Positions 27,079 to 36,121 of a stretch of 64,000 nucleotides of DNA are shown piece after piece (the first letter of the stretch is position 1; each line of letters opens with the position of its first letter). Made by a program: the position numbers and the translations under genes. Under the pieces are notes generated by a model. The model was not told where the DNA came from. It ran no database searches and saw only the letters and a program-made list of their open reading frames with translations. Source of the DNA: Kangiella aquimarina DSM 16071 (GTDB lineage Bacteria > Pseudomonadota > Gammaproteobacteria > Enterobacterales > Kangiellaceae); NCBI RefSeq assembly GCF_000374105.1, contig NZ_KB893651.1, positions 87,838 through 151,837 of the forward strand. Direction: 5' to 3'.

Positions 27079-28025
27079 GCACCGTAAAGAAAACATCAAT
27101 TAGCGTTGCCATAGTTGGCGCCAGAGGCTATGTCGGTGATGAGTTGATCAAACTATTGAATCAGCATCCTGTTTTTGAATTAGAGTTAGCAGTGTCACGT
27201 AGTAAGCAAGGACAGCTTATCGATGGTTACAGCAAAAAAGAGCTGTATTATCAGGACGCGACACCAGAGCAAGTTGGCGAAGGCGAATATGACCTGATTT
27301 TCCTGGCACTACCCAATGGTCTGGCTCAACCCTATGTAAATGAAATTGATAAAACTTCCAGCCTGTCGGTGATTGTTGATTTAAGTGCCGATTACCGATT
27401 TGACAAGAATTGGCATTATAGCTTACCTGAGCTGAATCAAGTAACTGCACAAACTCGGATCAGTAACCCTGGTTGTTACGCTACCGCCATGCAGCTGTCA
27501 CTAGCACCTCTGACTCCAGTTCTGGATGGTGCGGTGCATTGCTTTGGCGTGTCTGGATATAGTGGCGCGGGAACCAATCCGAGTGATAAGAATAATCCTG
27601 TACTGCTAGACAATAACCTTATTCCTTATCAATTGTCAGAGCATTTGCACGAAAAAGAAGTGAGTCTTCATTTGAGTACAGAAGTGAAGTTCACGCCTCA
27701 CGTCGCCAGTTTCTTTCGAGGCATTTCCATGACGACTCATATAAGCTTACAGCAAACCATGTCGCTTAATCTTGTGATCGACCTGTTCCAAAAATTCTAT
27801 CAAAAGCATCCATTGATTGAAGTGCGCGAGACTATTCCTCTAGTTAAAGACATTCAGGGCAAGGTCGGAGCAATTATTGGTGGATTTAAGCTTGATCGAA
27901 GCGGTAAGCATTTAGTTCTGTGCTGTGTTATCGACAACCTGCTTAAAGGCGCTGCGGTGCAGGCACTGCAAAATGCAAATCGTGCTTTTAATCTTAATTC
28001 TTTAGAGGCTATTAATTATGACTAA
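27075..28025 (+). CDS. argC: N-acetyl-gamma-glutamyl-phosphate reductase
   Basis: NADPH-dependent reduction of acetylglutamyl phosphate to the semialdehyde. The dinucleotide motif VGARGYVGDEL is near residue 14, the catalytic Cys134 stands in SNPGCYATAM, and FGVSGYSGAG and HVASFFRGISMT follow. Length of 316 aa is at the short end, like the xanthomonad type. Overlaps argB by 4 bp and argH by 8 bp. Confidence 0.95.
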   Translation: MSTVKKTSISVAIVGARGYVGDELIKLLNQHPVFELELAVSRSKQGQLIDGYSKKELYYQDATPEQVGEGEYDLIFLALPNGLAQPYVNEIDKTSSLSVIVDLSADYRFDKNWHYSLPELNQVTAQTRISNPGCYATAMQLSLAPLTPVLDGAVHCFGVSGYSGAGTNPSDKNNPVLLDNNLIPYQLSEHLHEKEVSLHLSTEVKFTPHVASFFRGISMTTHISLQQTMSLNLVIDLFQKFYQKHPLIEVRETIPLVKDIQGKVGAIIGGFKLDRSGKHLVLCCVIDNLLKGAAVQALQNANRAFNLNSLEAINYD

Positions 28026-29322
28026 GCCAAAACAATTGTGGGCAACCAAAAATTCTGAAAAGAACGAGTTGCAACAGAGAGTCGAACAATTCATGTCCGG
28101 CCAAGATGTAATGCTTGATCACTATCTTTTTGAGTTTGATATTCAGGCCAGTAAAGTTCATGCACAAGGATTGCAACGTATTGATATTTTATCCCAGACT
28201 GAGCTTGATCAAATAACAGCAAGTCTGGATGAATTATTATCGCAATTTAAAAGTGGTAAGTTTGTTCTGGATCAATCATTCGAAGATGGGCATTCGGCGA
28301 TCGAATACTTTTTGACTGAACAGCTGGGTGACCTTGGCAAGAAAATTCACACAGGTCGTAGCCGAAATGATCAGGTTATGGTGGCTACTCGGTTGTATTG
28401 TAAGCAGGCTTTAGTGGAGCTTAAACAAAGCTGCATCGACATTGCAAAAGCATGTTTAACTCAGGCAGAGCAGAATAAAAATAGCGTCATGCCGGGATAC
28501 ACTCATATTCAAAGGGCAGTGGTATCCAGCTGGGGATTATGGTTTGCCAGTTTTGCAGAGTCGTTTTGTGATAATGCTCTTTTGGTTCAACAGACCCTGG
28601 ACTGGATTGATGCTAATCCATTAGGTACTGCCGCAGGCTATGGTGTTAATTTGCAGCTTGATAGAGATTACACCACTGAAGCTCTCGGTTTTGGCAGGAT
28701 GCAAATCAATCCGATGTACGTGCAAAATAGCCGTGGTAAATTTGAGTTGCAGATTTTAATGGCTTTTAAGCAGGCAATGTTGGATATCAGGCGTTTGGCC
28801 TGGGATTTGAGCCTGTTTACCAGCGCTGAATTTAATCTGGTGAAATTACCCGATTTGTTTAGTACCGGCTCATCGATTATGCCGAACAAGCGTAATCCAG
28901 ACACAGTAGAGTTGATGCGAGCGCAATATGCCAAGTTGGTCGGCGTCTTTAATGAAATTGAATCATTGTTATCATTGCCCAGTGGCTATCAGCGCGATCT
29001 TCAGAATACAAAGGCACCATTAATCAATGGCATAACGGAAGCTTTGTCATGTCTGGCATTAGTGCCTGAGCTGCTGTCAGGTATTGATATTTGTCATAGG
29101 AATTGTGAAAAAGCCATTGAGCCGGCAATGTTTGCTACGGATAAGGCGGTTGAGTTGGCTCGGGAGGGAGTTCCTTTCAGGCAAGCTTATCAGCAATTAA
29201 AAGACAATTATCAAGATCTTGCCAGTAGATCTCCGAACCAGTCCCTGGAGGAACGCGTTTCACCTGGTGCCTGTGCTAACTTAAAGTTATCTGAAATGGC
29301 TAATCGATTAGAAAATGTGTGA
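28018..29322 (+). CDS. argH: Argininosuccinate lyase
   Basis: Cleaves argininosuccinate to arginine and fumarate. Family motifs: LTEQLGDLGKKIHTGRSRNDQV, MPGYTHIQRAVVSSWG with the catalytic His, and GSSIMPNKRNPD with the catalytic Ser loop. Length of 434 aa is normal; no fused NAGS domain is present. Last gene of the arginine cluster. argD, needed for the aminotransferase step, is not in the window. Confidence 0.95.
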   Translation: MTKPKQLWATKNSEKNELQQRVEQFMSGQDVMLDHYLFEFDIQASKVHAQGLQRIDILSQTELDQITASLDELLSQFKSGKFVLDQSFEDGHSAIEYFLTEQLGDLGKKIHTGRSRNDQVMVATRLYCKQALVELKQSCIDIAKACLTQAEQNKNSVMPGYTHIQRAVVSSWGLWFASFAESFCDNALLVQQTLDWIDANPLGTAAGYGVNLQLDRDYTTEALGFGRMQINPMYVQNSRGKFELQILMAFKQAMLDIRRLAWDLSLFTSAEFNLVKLPDLFSTGSSIMPNKRNPDTVELMRAQYAKLVGVFNEIESLLSLPSGYQRDLQNTKAPLINGITEALSCLALVPELLSGIDICHRNCEKAIEPAMFATDKAVELAREGVPFRQAYQQLKDNYQDLASRSPNQSLEERVSPGACANLKLSEMANRLENV

Positions 29323-29378
29323 AAAATACATCTTTTTAACTGATTGAGATTATTGAATTAAATATGACTGAGGGCGGG

Positions 29379-29420
29379 TTGATCTAGATCAATCCGCTTG
29401 CTCATTAAATTGCCTATCCT
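29379..29420 (+). promoter_or_regulatory. FNR/Anr-dependent promoter of hemN
   Basis: TTGATCTAGATCAA at 29379-29392 is a perfect FNR-family palindrome, and TATCCT at 29415-29420 is in the right place for a -10 (box centre about -41.5 from a start near 29427). Same geometry as the ccoN promoter at 13402. Confidence 0.88.
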
Positions 29421-29452
29421 GTATACATCGTAAAGTAAAACAGGTGAAAGTC

Positions 29453-30829
29453 ATGCCTCAATCATCAATCTGGAACCGCGAACTTGTTGAAAAATATAAC
29501 ATCGCAGGTCCTCGCTACACTTCCTATCCGACTGCATTGCAATTCAGCGATGATTTTGGCGTTGAGGATTTTAAAAAGACATTAAAAACTTCAAATATTG
29601 GCAAGCCATTATCGCTCTATTTGCACATCCCTTTTTGTGAAAATATCTGTTACTACTGTGCCTGCAATAAAGTCATTACCAAAGACAAATCAAAAGCCGA
29701 TCGCTACCTGGTCGCACTGGTTAAAGAAGCGGAAATGATCGCGCCTTATGTGAAAGGCCGTAAAGTTACACAGATTCACTGGGGTGGCGGTACGCCAACC
29801 TTCCTGTCAAACGAACAGATTGAAGGTTTGGTTAATAAATTAAGAGAACTGTTTGAGTTTGACGATGACAATGGAGAATTCTCAATTGAGATTGATCCAC
29901 GAAGCGTGGACAACAAAACCATGGCCAGTCTGGCTCATGCAGGCTTTAATCGCTTAAGCATGGGTGTGCAGGATTTCAATCCTGAAGTGCAAAAAGCGGT
30001 AAATCGAATCCAGCCGGAAGAAGATACTCGCCATCTGTTATTACAGGCGCGTCGTCATGGCTTCGATTCAATCAATATCGATTTGATTTATGGTCTGCCA
30101 CATCAGACGGTCGAAAGTTTTAATGAAACGATTGATAAAATTATCACTATGGCGCCAGATCGTTTGTCGGTATTTAACTACGCACACTTACCGCATCGCT
30201 TTAAGCCGCAACGTCGCATCAATGCATATGATTTACCATCGCCACAAGAGAAGCTGCGTATCCTTGAGTCTGCGATCAAAAAGCTGACTGAAGCGGGCTA
30301 TGTTTACATCGGCATGGATCACTTTGCCTTACCACATGATGAGTTGACTCAGGCTCAGGAACATGGCGATTTGCATCGTAATTTCCAGGGCTACACCACT
30401 CACGCGGAATGTGACCTGGTGGGATTGGGTGTTTCATCCATCAGTCAGGTTGGCAATAGTTACAGCCAAAGCATGCGTGGCCTTGATGAGTATTACGAAA
30501 GAGTCGAAGCGGGTGAGCTGGCTGTATGGCGTGGCTGTTATCTGGAAGACGATGATCTGTTACGTCGTGAAGTGATTATGCAATTGATTTGTCACTTTAA
30601 ACTGGATTTCAGTGATATCGAAAAAGCCTTTAATATCAACTTTAAAGAATACTTCGCCGAAGAGCTTGAGTCGCTGATTCGTTTCGAAGAAGATGGCCTG
30701 CTCAACCTGACGGATACTGGTATTCAGGTTAATGACGCAGGTAGATTGTTAATTCGTAACATTTGCATGGCTTTTGATGCATATTTCAAAGAAGTTAACA
30801 TTATTCCGACGTATTCTAAAGCTATATAG
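29453..30829 (+). CDS. hemN: Oxygen-independent coproporphyrinogen III oxidase
   Basis: Radical SAM enzyme that makes protoporphyrinogen IX for haem under low oxygen. The 4Fe-4S motif is C62-x3-C66-x2-C69 in FCENICYYCACNK, with WGGGTPTFL as the SAM segment, and GxDHFALP-like and YTTHAECDLVGLGVSSI typical of HemN. The ATG at 29453 is preferred over an upstream GTG because AGGTG lies six bases before it. Length is 458 aa. Controlled by the FNR box at 29379. Confidence 0.97.
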   Translation: MPQSSIWNRELVEKYNIAGPRYTSYPTALQFSDDFGVEDFKKTLKTSNIGKPLSLYLHIPFCENICYYCACNKVITKDKSKADRYLVALVKEAEMIAPYVKGRKVTQIHWGGGTPTFLSNEQIEGLVNKLRELFEFDDDNGEFSIEIDPRSVDNKTMASLAHAGFNRLSMGVQDFNPEVQKAVNRIQPEEDTRHLLLQARRHGFDSINIDLIYGLPHQTVESFNETIDKIITMAPDRLSVFNYAHLPHRFKPQRRINAYDLPSPQEKLRILESAIKKLTEAGYVYIGMDHFALPHDELTQAQEHGDLHRNFQGYTTHAECDLVGLGVSSISQVGNSYSQSMRGLDEYYERVEAGELAVWRGCYLEDDDLLRREVIMQLICHFKLDFSDIEKAFNINFKEYFAEELESLIRFEEDGLLNLTDTGIQVNDAGRLLIRNICMAFDAYFKEVNIIPTYSKAI

Positions 30830-30901
30830 ATTCTCCTAAATTCGTTTGAAAAAAGGGCAGAATGTACTAAACTGGGATAAATTTTCAGGTGTGTGAATCT
30901 T

Positions 30902-31615
30902 ATGGCGTTGCCATCAATTAAGTGTCAAAGTTGCAGTATCAACCAGTTATGTTTACCGGTGATGCTGGCCGAGTCCGAAGTAGAACATTTGGACAGTATT
31001 ATTCAGCGCAAAAAGCCTCTCAATAAGAATGAGATGCTTTTTCGTTCTGGTGAAGAATTCCAGGCTATTTATGCAGTCCGTTCGGGCTGTATCAAGTCGT
31101 ATACCATTTCCGAAAGTGGCGAAGAGCAGATCACTGGCTTTCATCTAGCCGGTGAAATCATTGGTCTTGATGCCATCAGTTCTGGAAAACATCCCAGTAT
31201 GGCAAAAGCCTTGGAAACTTCGATGGTATGCACTATTCCATATCACAAGCTGGAAATGTTATCGGGCGAAATCCCTGGTTTGAGACAGCAGCTTGTACGC
31301 GTCATGAGTCGTGAAATTCATGATGATCAGGAATTAATGCTATTACTCAACAAGAAAAGTGCCGACGAGCGTCTGGCAGCTTTTCTGGTGAACCTATCCA
31401 GCCGCTTCGGCAAACGTGGTTTATCACGCACCTGTTTTAACCTGGTCATGACGCGTGGCGACATAGCTAACTATTTAGGTCTGGCAGTGGAAACTGTTAG
31501 CCGTCTTTTCACTAAGCTTCAACAAAATGGTTTGATTACAATAAAAGATAAAGAAGTGACGATTACCGATTTCAATCAATTGAACGTTCTAGCCGGGAGT
31601 AAGTGTCACCACTAA
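30902..31615 (+). CDS. fnr: Fnr/Anr family oxygen-sensing transcription regulator
   Basis: Crp-Fnr regulator of 237 aa. The N-terminal Cys8, Cys11 and Cys17 and the internal Cys110 match the four ligands of the oxygen-labile 4Fe-4S cluster. The C-terminal helix-turn-helix contains [15 protein letters not shown], with Glu, Ser and Arg for reading TTGAT-N4-ATCAA. It is closer to Anr of Pseudomonas in sequence pattern. Start taken at ATG 30902 with AGGT eleven bases upstream. It probably acts on the two boxes at 13402 and 29379. Confidence 0.95.
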   Translation: MALPSIKCQSCSINQLCLPVMLAESEVEHLDSIIQRKKPLNKNEMLFRSGEEFQAIYAVRSGCIKSYTISESGEEQITGFHLAGEIIGLDAISSGKHPSMAKALETSMVCTIPYHKLEMLSGEIPGLRQQLVRVMSREIHDDQELMLLLNKKSADERLAAFLVNLSSRFGKRGLSRTCFNLVMTRGDIANYLGLAVETVSRLFTKLQQNGLITIKDKEVTITDFNQLNVLAGSKCHH

Positions 31616-31660
31616 AGTCTAGAGACTAAAAAGAACCGGAAAGGACAAGGGGGCAGGGCA

Positions 31661-32257
31661 ATGAAAAATCGTTTTAACGTTCTATATAATCCAGCAAAGG
31701 CCTGGGAGCAGTTAAGAGAAGAAAACTTTTCTGTTAAACAGGCTTATATACGAATGGTTATCTGGATGGCGTTACTGCCACCAGTTTTCGCATTTATTGG
31801 CGCAGTGTATAGCGGTTGGCGAATCGGCTACGAAGAGCCGGTCAAGCTGACCTGGCAAAGTGCGCTGACTATTTCAATCGCAGCCTATTTAGCCATTCTG
31901 GTCGGTCTTTACATTTTTGCCCGCCTGGTTCATTGGATGGCGCAAACCTACGATTCAAATGCGACGGTCAATGATGCTTTCGTACTGGTGGCCTATTCCT
32001 GCATGCCACTATTCCTTATCAGTATAACCAGTGCCTATCCATTATTATGGCTTAACACACTGCTGACCTTGGTTGCCGTTGCTTTAGCGTTGAGAATCCT
32101 CTTCGCAGGAACCCCAATCATGATGGGTATTGATAAAGACCGCGGTATTTTATTTACCAACTCGATACTCACAGTTGCCCTGGTACTGATTGTTGCAGTT
32201 CTTGCCATCAGTGTTATCTTCTGGGCCAACGGTATGGGCCCTGTCTTTACCCGTTAA
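31661..32257 (+). CDS. Yip1 family membrane protein
   Basis: Inner-membrane protein of 198 aa with about five hydrophobic helices. The opening RFNVLYNPAKAWEQLREE, then a helix set with a central NDAFVLVAYSCMPLFL, is the bacterial Yip1-domain pattern. Function unknown. AAGGACAAGGGGG precedes the ATG. It lies 45 bp after fnr and may be co-transcribed. Confidence 0.8.
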   Translation: MKNRFNVLYNPAKAWEQLREENFSVKQAYIRMVIWMALLPPVFAFIGAVYSGWRIGYEEPVKLTWQSALTISIAAYLAILVGLYIFARLVHWMAQTYDSNATVNDAFVLVAYSCMPLFLISITSAYPLLWLNTLLTLVAVALALRILFAGTPIMMGIDKDRGILFTNSILTVALVLIVAVLAISVIFWANGMGPVFTR

Positions 32258-32419
32258 TAAACTTATAAGTTAGTAACGCAGCGATCGATATTCTTAAGTG
32301 GGTCTTCAGGACCCACCATAATACCTTTTGAAATTATTCAGCTTCCGCGCTATTCTAGGCCTTGTCGTCTTTGAAATAATGCAGGCGACATATCCAGGGG
32401 AATAGGAGTGGGGTATACG

Positions 32420-33181
32420 ATGGAATCTGTATATAAAGGATTTAATTTCTCTTCAAATGCCGAAAACTATCGGCGCTATCGTCCGGACTATCCGGATGAC
32501 CTTTTTCATTATCTGGCCATGTTAAGTGATAATCATGAAAACGCATGGGATGTGGCAACCGGTAATGGTCAGGCAGCTATTGGTCTCGCGCAGCATTTCA
32601 CCAAAGTTTATGCCTCCGACATCAGCACCCGTCAGTTAGAAAACGCCCATCAGCGTAAAAACATTAAATACTTCGTGGGTAGTGCCGAACAATGTAAATT
32701 CCCCGATGAAAGCATGGATATCATCACCGTCGCCCAAGCCTTGCATTGGCTGGATATCGAAAAATTCTTTTCTGAAGCAAAACGAATCTTGCGTCCCGGT
32801 GGGATTTTAGCGGTTTGGAACTATCAGCTTCTGGAAATTAATCTAGAGGTCGATGCCGTAATCAGGCACCTTTATGGTCATGTGCTAGGCGACTATTGGC
32901 CTATGCAACGCAAAACACTGGAAAATCATTTCTCTGAATTCCAGTTCCCATTCCAGACCATACCTGCGCCAGACTTTAAAGTTGAAAAAACCTGGACCTT
33001 CGATCAAGTCATCGGCTACCTTAATAGCTGGTCAGCAACGCAAAATTATATTCAGCAGGAACAGAAAAACCCAATTAGCCAGTTGTCGCAAAAACTCATC
33101 TTCGCCTGGTGCGATACCAACCATATGAAAAAAGTGCGCTGGCCGATAAAACTTACTGTATGTCGTAAGCCAGAGAGTTAA
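32420..33181 (+). CDS. Class I SAM-dependent methyltransferase
   Basis: Protein of 253 aa with a methyltransferase type 11-like fold. Motif I is AWDVATGNGQAAIGLA, followed by VYASDIS (acidic end of strand 2), IITVAQALHWLDIEKFF and LRPGGILAVWNY. The HWLDI segment and the opening FNFSSNAENYRRYRPDYP resemble the trans-aconitate / small-molecule methyltransferase group. Substrate unknown. An upstream GTG at 32408 is an alternative start. Confidence 0.85.
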   Translation: MESVYKGFNFSSNAENYRRYRPDYPDDLFHYLAMLSDNHENAWDVATGNGQAAIGLAQHFTKVYASDISTRQLENAHQRKNIKYFVGSAEQCKFPDESMDIITVAQALHWLDIEKFFSEAKRILRPGGILAVWNYQLLEINLEVDAVIRHLYGHVLGDYWPMQRKTLENHFSEFQFPFQTIPAPDFKVEKTWTFDQVIGYLNSWSATQNYIQQEQKNPISQLSQKLIFAWCDTNHMKKVRWPIKLTVCRKPES

Positions 33182-33299
33182 TCATCGTTGGATGATTTGC
33201 GTTGAAGTGAAAGGATTGTCATTCAGCAATAGTGACCAAGGGATATACCTTTAAGTGATGCGGTATCTGCCTTGCCCCCACCAACTTCCAACAAATTCT

Positions 33300-33330
33300 G
33301 TCATTGTCGGGCTTGACCCGACAATCCAGT
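33300..33330. repeat. GTCAT-type 31-bp palindromic element
   Basis: GTCAT, stem TGTCGGG, loop CTTGA, stem CCCGACA, then ATCCAGT. The same 31-bp architecture, outer sequences and loop recur at 45035 and, inverted, at 45243, with another stem sequence that keeps pairing. Lies in the 285-bp spacer after the methyltransferase, in which nothing else was recognised. Confidence 0.8.
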
Positions 33331-33466
33331 GCTTTTAAAGCAGGTCTAAACAGATACCCGAGTCATTGAAGCCATTGAAATATCTCGAAACACGTCTATT
33401 ATAAATTTAAATCATGAGATAAATTTTTATCTAGTCATAATTCTTTTGGTAAATAGGAACTAAACT

Positions 33467-33886
33467 ATGCCGGACATAAGCTCAATATCAGTAGGATTGC
33501 AATCAATAAAAACAGCCCTCGACATCACAAAGGAGTTGAGAAGTATCAATTCTTCACTAAAAGATGCTGAAGTAAAATTAAAGCTTGCCGAATTAATAGA
33601 AGCATTATCTGAAGCCAAAATTCAGCTATCTGAAGCTCGGGAAGAGAATCAAGAGCTTAAAGAAACTATTAAAGCTTTAGAGAAGGAATTAAATAAAGAA
33701 AACGAGGTGGTTTTTAAGGAGAGCTTCTATTACTTAAAAGATTCAATTGAAGGAAAAGCTGGGGGACCTTTTTGTGCGAAGTGCTATAGTGACGAACATA
33801 AATTGATATTAGTTACTGAGCTACCCAAGCAATTCCAAGATTTTGGACGGTATAAATGCCCTAAGTGTGGGGACATAGGTGGCTAA
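33467..33886 (+). CDS. Hypothetical protein: coiled coil plus zinc-ribbon-like end
   Basis: Protein of 139 aa, function not recognised. Residues about 25-90 form a strongly charged Leu/Glu/Lys heptad pattern, a likely coiled coil. The C terminus has two Cys pairs, FCAKC and KCPKC, about 30 residues apart, consistent with a zinc ribbon. Codon use looks more AT-rich than neighbouring genes, which with the lack of conserved neighbours suggests acquisition. ATG has no strong ribosome binding site (AAATAGGAACTAAACT upstream). Confidence 0.7.
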   Translation: MPDISSISVGLQSIKTALDITKELRSINSSLKDAEVKLKLAELIEALSEAKIQLSEAREENQELKETIKALEKELNKENEVVFKESFYYLKDSIEGKAGGPFCAKCYSDEHKLILVTELPKQFQDFGRYKCPKCGDIGG

Positions 33887-33938
33887 AAAAGGTCAGAAAC
33901 TTAAGGGTTAACAGTAGTATTTTGGAACATCATATGAG

Positions 33939-34475
33939 ATGAAAGATATATATCCTGAGGTAATAGGTTATGGGGGTTGGGAGGCTGAAGATTTTGAGGA
34001 ATATTACAAACGTTGGCCAGATGAATTAAAGACTATTCCTAAGTCTATCGTTGAACATTGGATTCATAGACATTGGCAAGATTTTCAAGATTGGATAGTT
34101 CTTAAACCTCATACTTGGAAGTTTGAGTTATGTGAATTCGATAATGAAGAAGTCCTAAAGGTTGATCACTTTGGAGATTGGCCGGAGACGTTTAATGGCT
34201 GGGGAAGAGAGTTAGTAGAGTTAAAGCCTAGAAGTGAAACATGGCTTGGGCAATATATGCTGGAGAATGGAACATCCCCAGAGCCCATTATCGTAGCAAA
34301 GAATTGCGGTCATGTAGTACATCCAAAGGGATTCAAAGATGACTATATGAAAGAACCATATCATTTAATAGAAGGTCACTTCAGAATTTCGTACTTATGG
34401 GGAATGATTCAAGCTAATCACCATACTCTCAAGAGTGAACACCAAGTTTGGCTAATTAGTATTCCAACTAGCTAA
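33939..34475 (+). CDS. Hypothetical protein with a ParB-like motif
   Basis: Protein of 178 aa, not recognised as a whole. The C-terminal part holds PYHLIEGHFRISYLWGM, which resembles the (I/L)-(E/D)-G-H-x-R box of ParB-like nuclease and Srx-fold domains, though other ParB motifs are not obvious. The N-terminal half is rich in Trp, Asp and Glu. It follows the coiled-coil gene by 52 bp and ends before a terminator. Probably accessory. Confidence 0.65.
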   Translation: MKDIYPEVIGYGGWEAEDFEEYYKRWPDELKTIPKSIVEHWIHRHWQDFQDWIVLKPHTWKFELCEFDNEEVLKVDHFGDWPETFNGWGRELVELKPRSETWLGQYMLENGTSPEPIIVAKNCGHVVHPKGFKDDYMKEPYHLIEGHFRISYLWGMIQANHHTLKSEHQVWLISIPTS

Positions 34476-34491
34476 TTATGATAGTTACCGT

Positions 34492-34528
34492 AACCTCGAA
34501 AGAGCAATCGAGACTTCGAGGTTTTGCT
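34492..34528 (+). terminator. Terminator after the accessory gene pair
   Basis: AACCTCGAA (34492-34500) pairs with TTCGAGGTT (34515-34523) across a 14-base loop, followed by TTTGCTTT. Lies 17 bp after the stop of the ParB-like gene and 25 bp before the convergent hldE end. Confidence 0.7.
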
Positions 34529-34552
34529 TTAGGGAGCTCTACAAACAGTAAA

Positions 34553-35971
34553 CTACCCTCGCGCCTTTTCAATTATCTTCGTCGTCGAAACCCCATCCAC
34601 AAAATCGAGAATGATCACTTGGCCACCGTTGTTCATAACGGCATCGCCGCCGGCAATTTGGTCAGGTTTGTAATCGCCACCTTTGACTAAAATGTCGGGA
34701 AGGCATTCTCCAATGAGTCGTGCTGGGGTGTCTTCGTTAAACTCAACAACCCAATCGACGCTGGCAAGTCCGGCGAGGACTTCCATGCGTTGGTCAACAG
34801 GATTCACCGGTCTACCTTCGCCTTTAAGCCTGCGTACAGAGTCGTCGCTGTTGACGGCAACTATCAGTCGATCACCAAGCGCGGCGGCTTGTTTGAGGTA
34901 GGTGACGTGGCCCGCATGCAAAATGTCGAAACAGCCGTTGGTCATTACGATGGTTTCGCCGCTGGCCTTGGATTTCTGAAGCAACTCCAATAACTCTGAC
35001 TCACTGACCACACCTTGCGATAGTGGCTGATGTTGCAACATGACGTTGAGCAGTTCCTGACGGGTGGCGGTTGCGGTGCCCAGTTTGGCGACTACAATGC
35101 CAGCGGCAAGATTGGCTATCTGGGTTGCGGTTTTAAGGTCAAGACCACTTGCGAGGCTGGTGGCCAGAGCCGCAACAACGGTGTCACCCGCACCGGTCAC
35201 ATCAAAGACTTCACGTGCCTGAGTGGGTTGTAAAAATGGCTCATGACTTTCTTCGAACAGGGCCATGCCTTTTTCGCTACGAGTCACTAATAATGCATCG
35301 AGCTGCAAGGCTTCTCTTTGTGTTTGACCTTTGCTTAGGAATTCTTCCTCATTAGCGCTACTACCAGCAATTAAATCAAACTCAGACTGATTCGGCGTTA
35401 TGACGGTGGCATTCTGGTATTTAGAGAAGTCTGAACCTTTGGGATCAACCACGACCGGTTTGCCTGCTTTTCTGGCAGCCTGAATGATCGACTGAGGATC
35501 CTGCAGAGTGCCTTTGCCGTAGTCTGACAATACGATTAAGTCATGTTGGCTGATAAGGTCTGCGGCCAGTTCAAGGTTCACCCCTGACTGTAGTGAAAAG
35601 TCTTTTTCGAAATCAAGGCGAATCAGTTGTTGGTGACGGCTGATGATTCGCAGTTTTGTGATAGTGTTCTGGTGTGCTCTTTGATCAAAGGCACACTGGA
35701 TATTATGACCATCGAGCAATTTGCTGAGACTGTCAGCAGCTTCGTCCTGACCCGTGATGCCACATAAGGTCACCTGACTGCCCAACGCTGAAATATTAAG
35801 TGCTACGTTGCCTGCGCCCCCAGCTCTATCTTCGGTTTCCTGCACATTGACTACGGGCACCGGCGCTTCCGGGGAAATACGTGAAGTCCCTCCATGCCAG
35901 TAGCGATCCAGCATAATGTCGCCAATTACTAAAATCTTTGCTTTGGAAAAGTCAGGTAGCGTTACTTTCAA
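34553..35971 (-). CDS. hldE: Bifunctional heptose 7-phosphate kinase / heptose 1-phosphate adenylyltransferase HldE
   Basis: Makes ADP-heptose for the LPS inner core. The N-terminal ribokinase-like domain (about residues 1-320) has GDIMLDRYWHGGTSRISPEAPVPV and DVTGAGDTVVA; the C-terminal nucleotidyltransferase has TNGCFDILHAGH and VNSDDSVRRLKG. Start set at a TTG (35971) that gives the family opening KVTLPDF; the frame also opens at ATG 36016, which would add 15 residues with no similarity. Neither has a good ribosome binding site. Length is 472 aa. Confidence 0.95.
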   Translation of the reverse strand: MKVTLPDFSKAKILVIGDIMLDRYWHGGTSRISPEAPVPVVNVQETEDRAGGAGNVALNISALGSQVTLCGITGQDEAADSLSKLLDGHNIQCAFDQRAHQNTITKLRIISRHQQLIRLDFEKDFSLQSGVNLELAADLISQHDLIVLSDYGKGTLQDPQSIIQAARKAGKPVVVDPKGSDFSKYQNATVITPNQSEFDLIAGSSANEEEFLSKGQTQREALQLDALLVTRSEKGMALFEESHEPFLQPTQAREVFDVTGAGDTVVAALATSLASGLDLKTATQIANLAAGIVVAKLGTATATRQELLNVMLQHQPLSQGVVSESELLELLQKSKASGETIVMTNGCFDILHAGHVTYLKQAAALGDRLIVAVNSDDSVRRLKGEGRPVNPVDQRMEVLAGLASVDWVVEFNEDTPARLIGECLPDILVKGGDYKPDQIAGGDAVMNNGGQVIILDFVDGVSTTKIIEKARG

Positions 35972-36121
35972 GGGGCAAACCCAGTCATTGCTTGATGTTG
36001 CGGTAATAATACCCATTTGTGAGCAGGCATGTAAGAGTTAATCAGAAAATTGTGAAGAGTGTATTTGCGGAGTCTAGTGGTTGGGCTATAGTAACTTCAT
36101 ACACAAAACTGGAGATATGCG

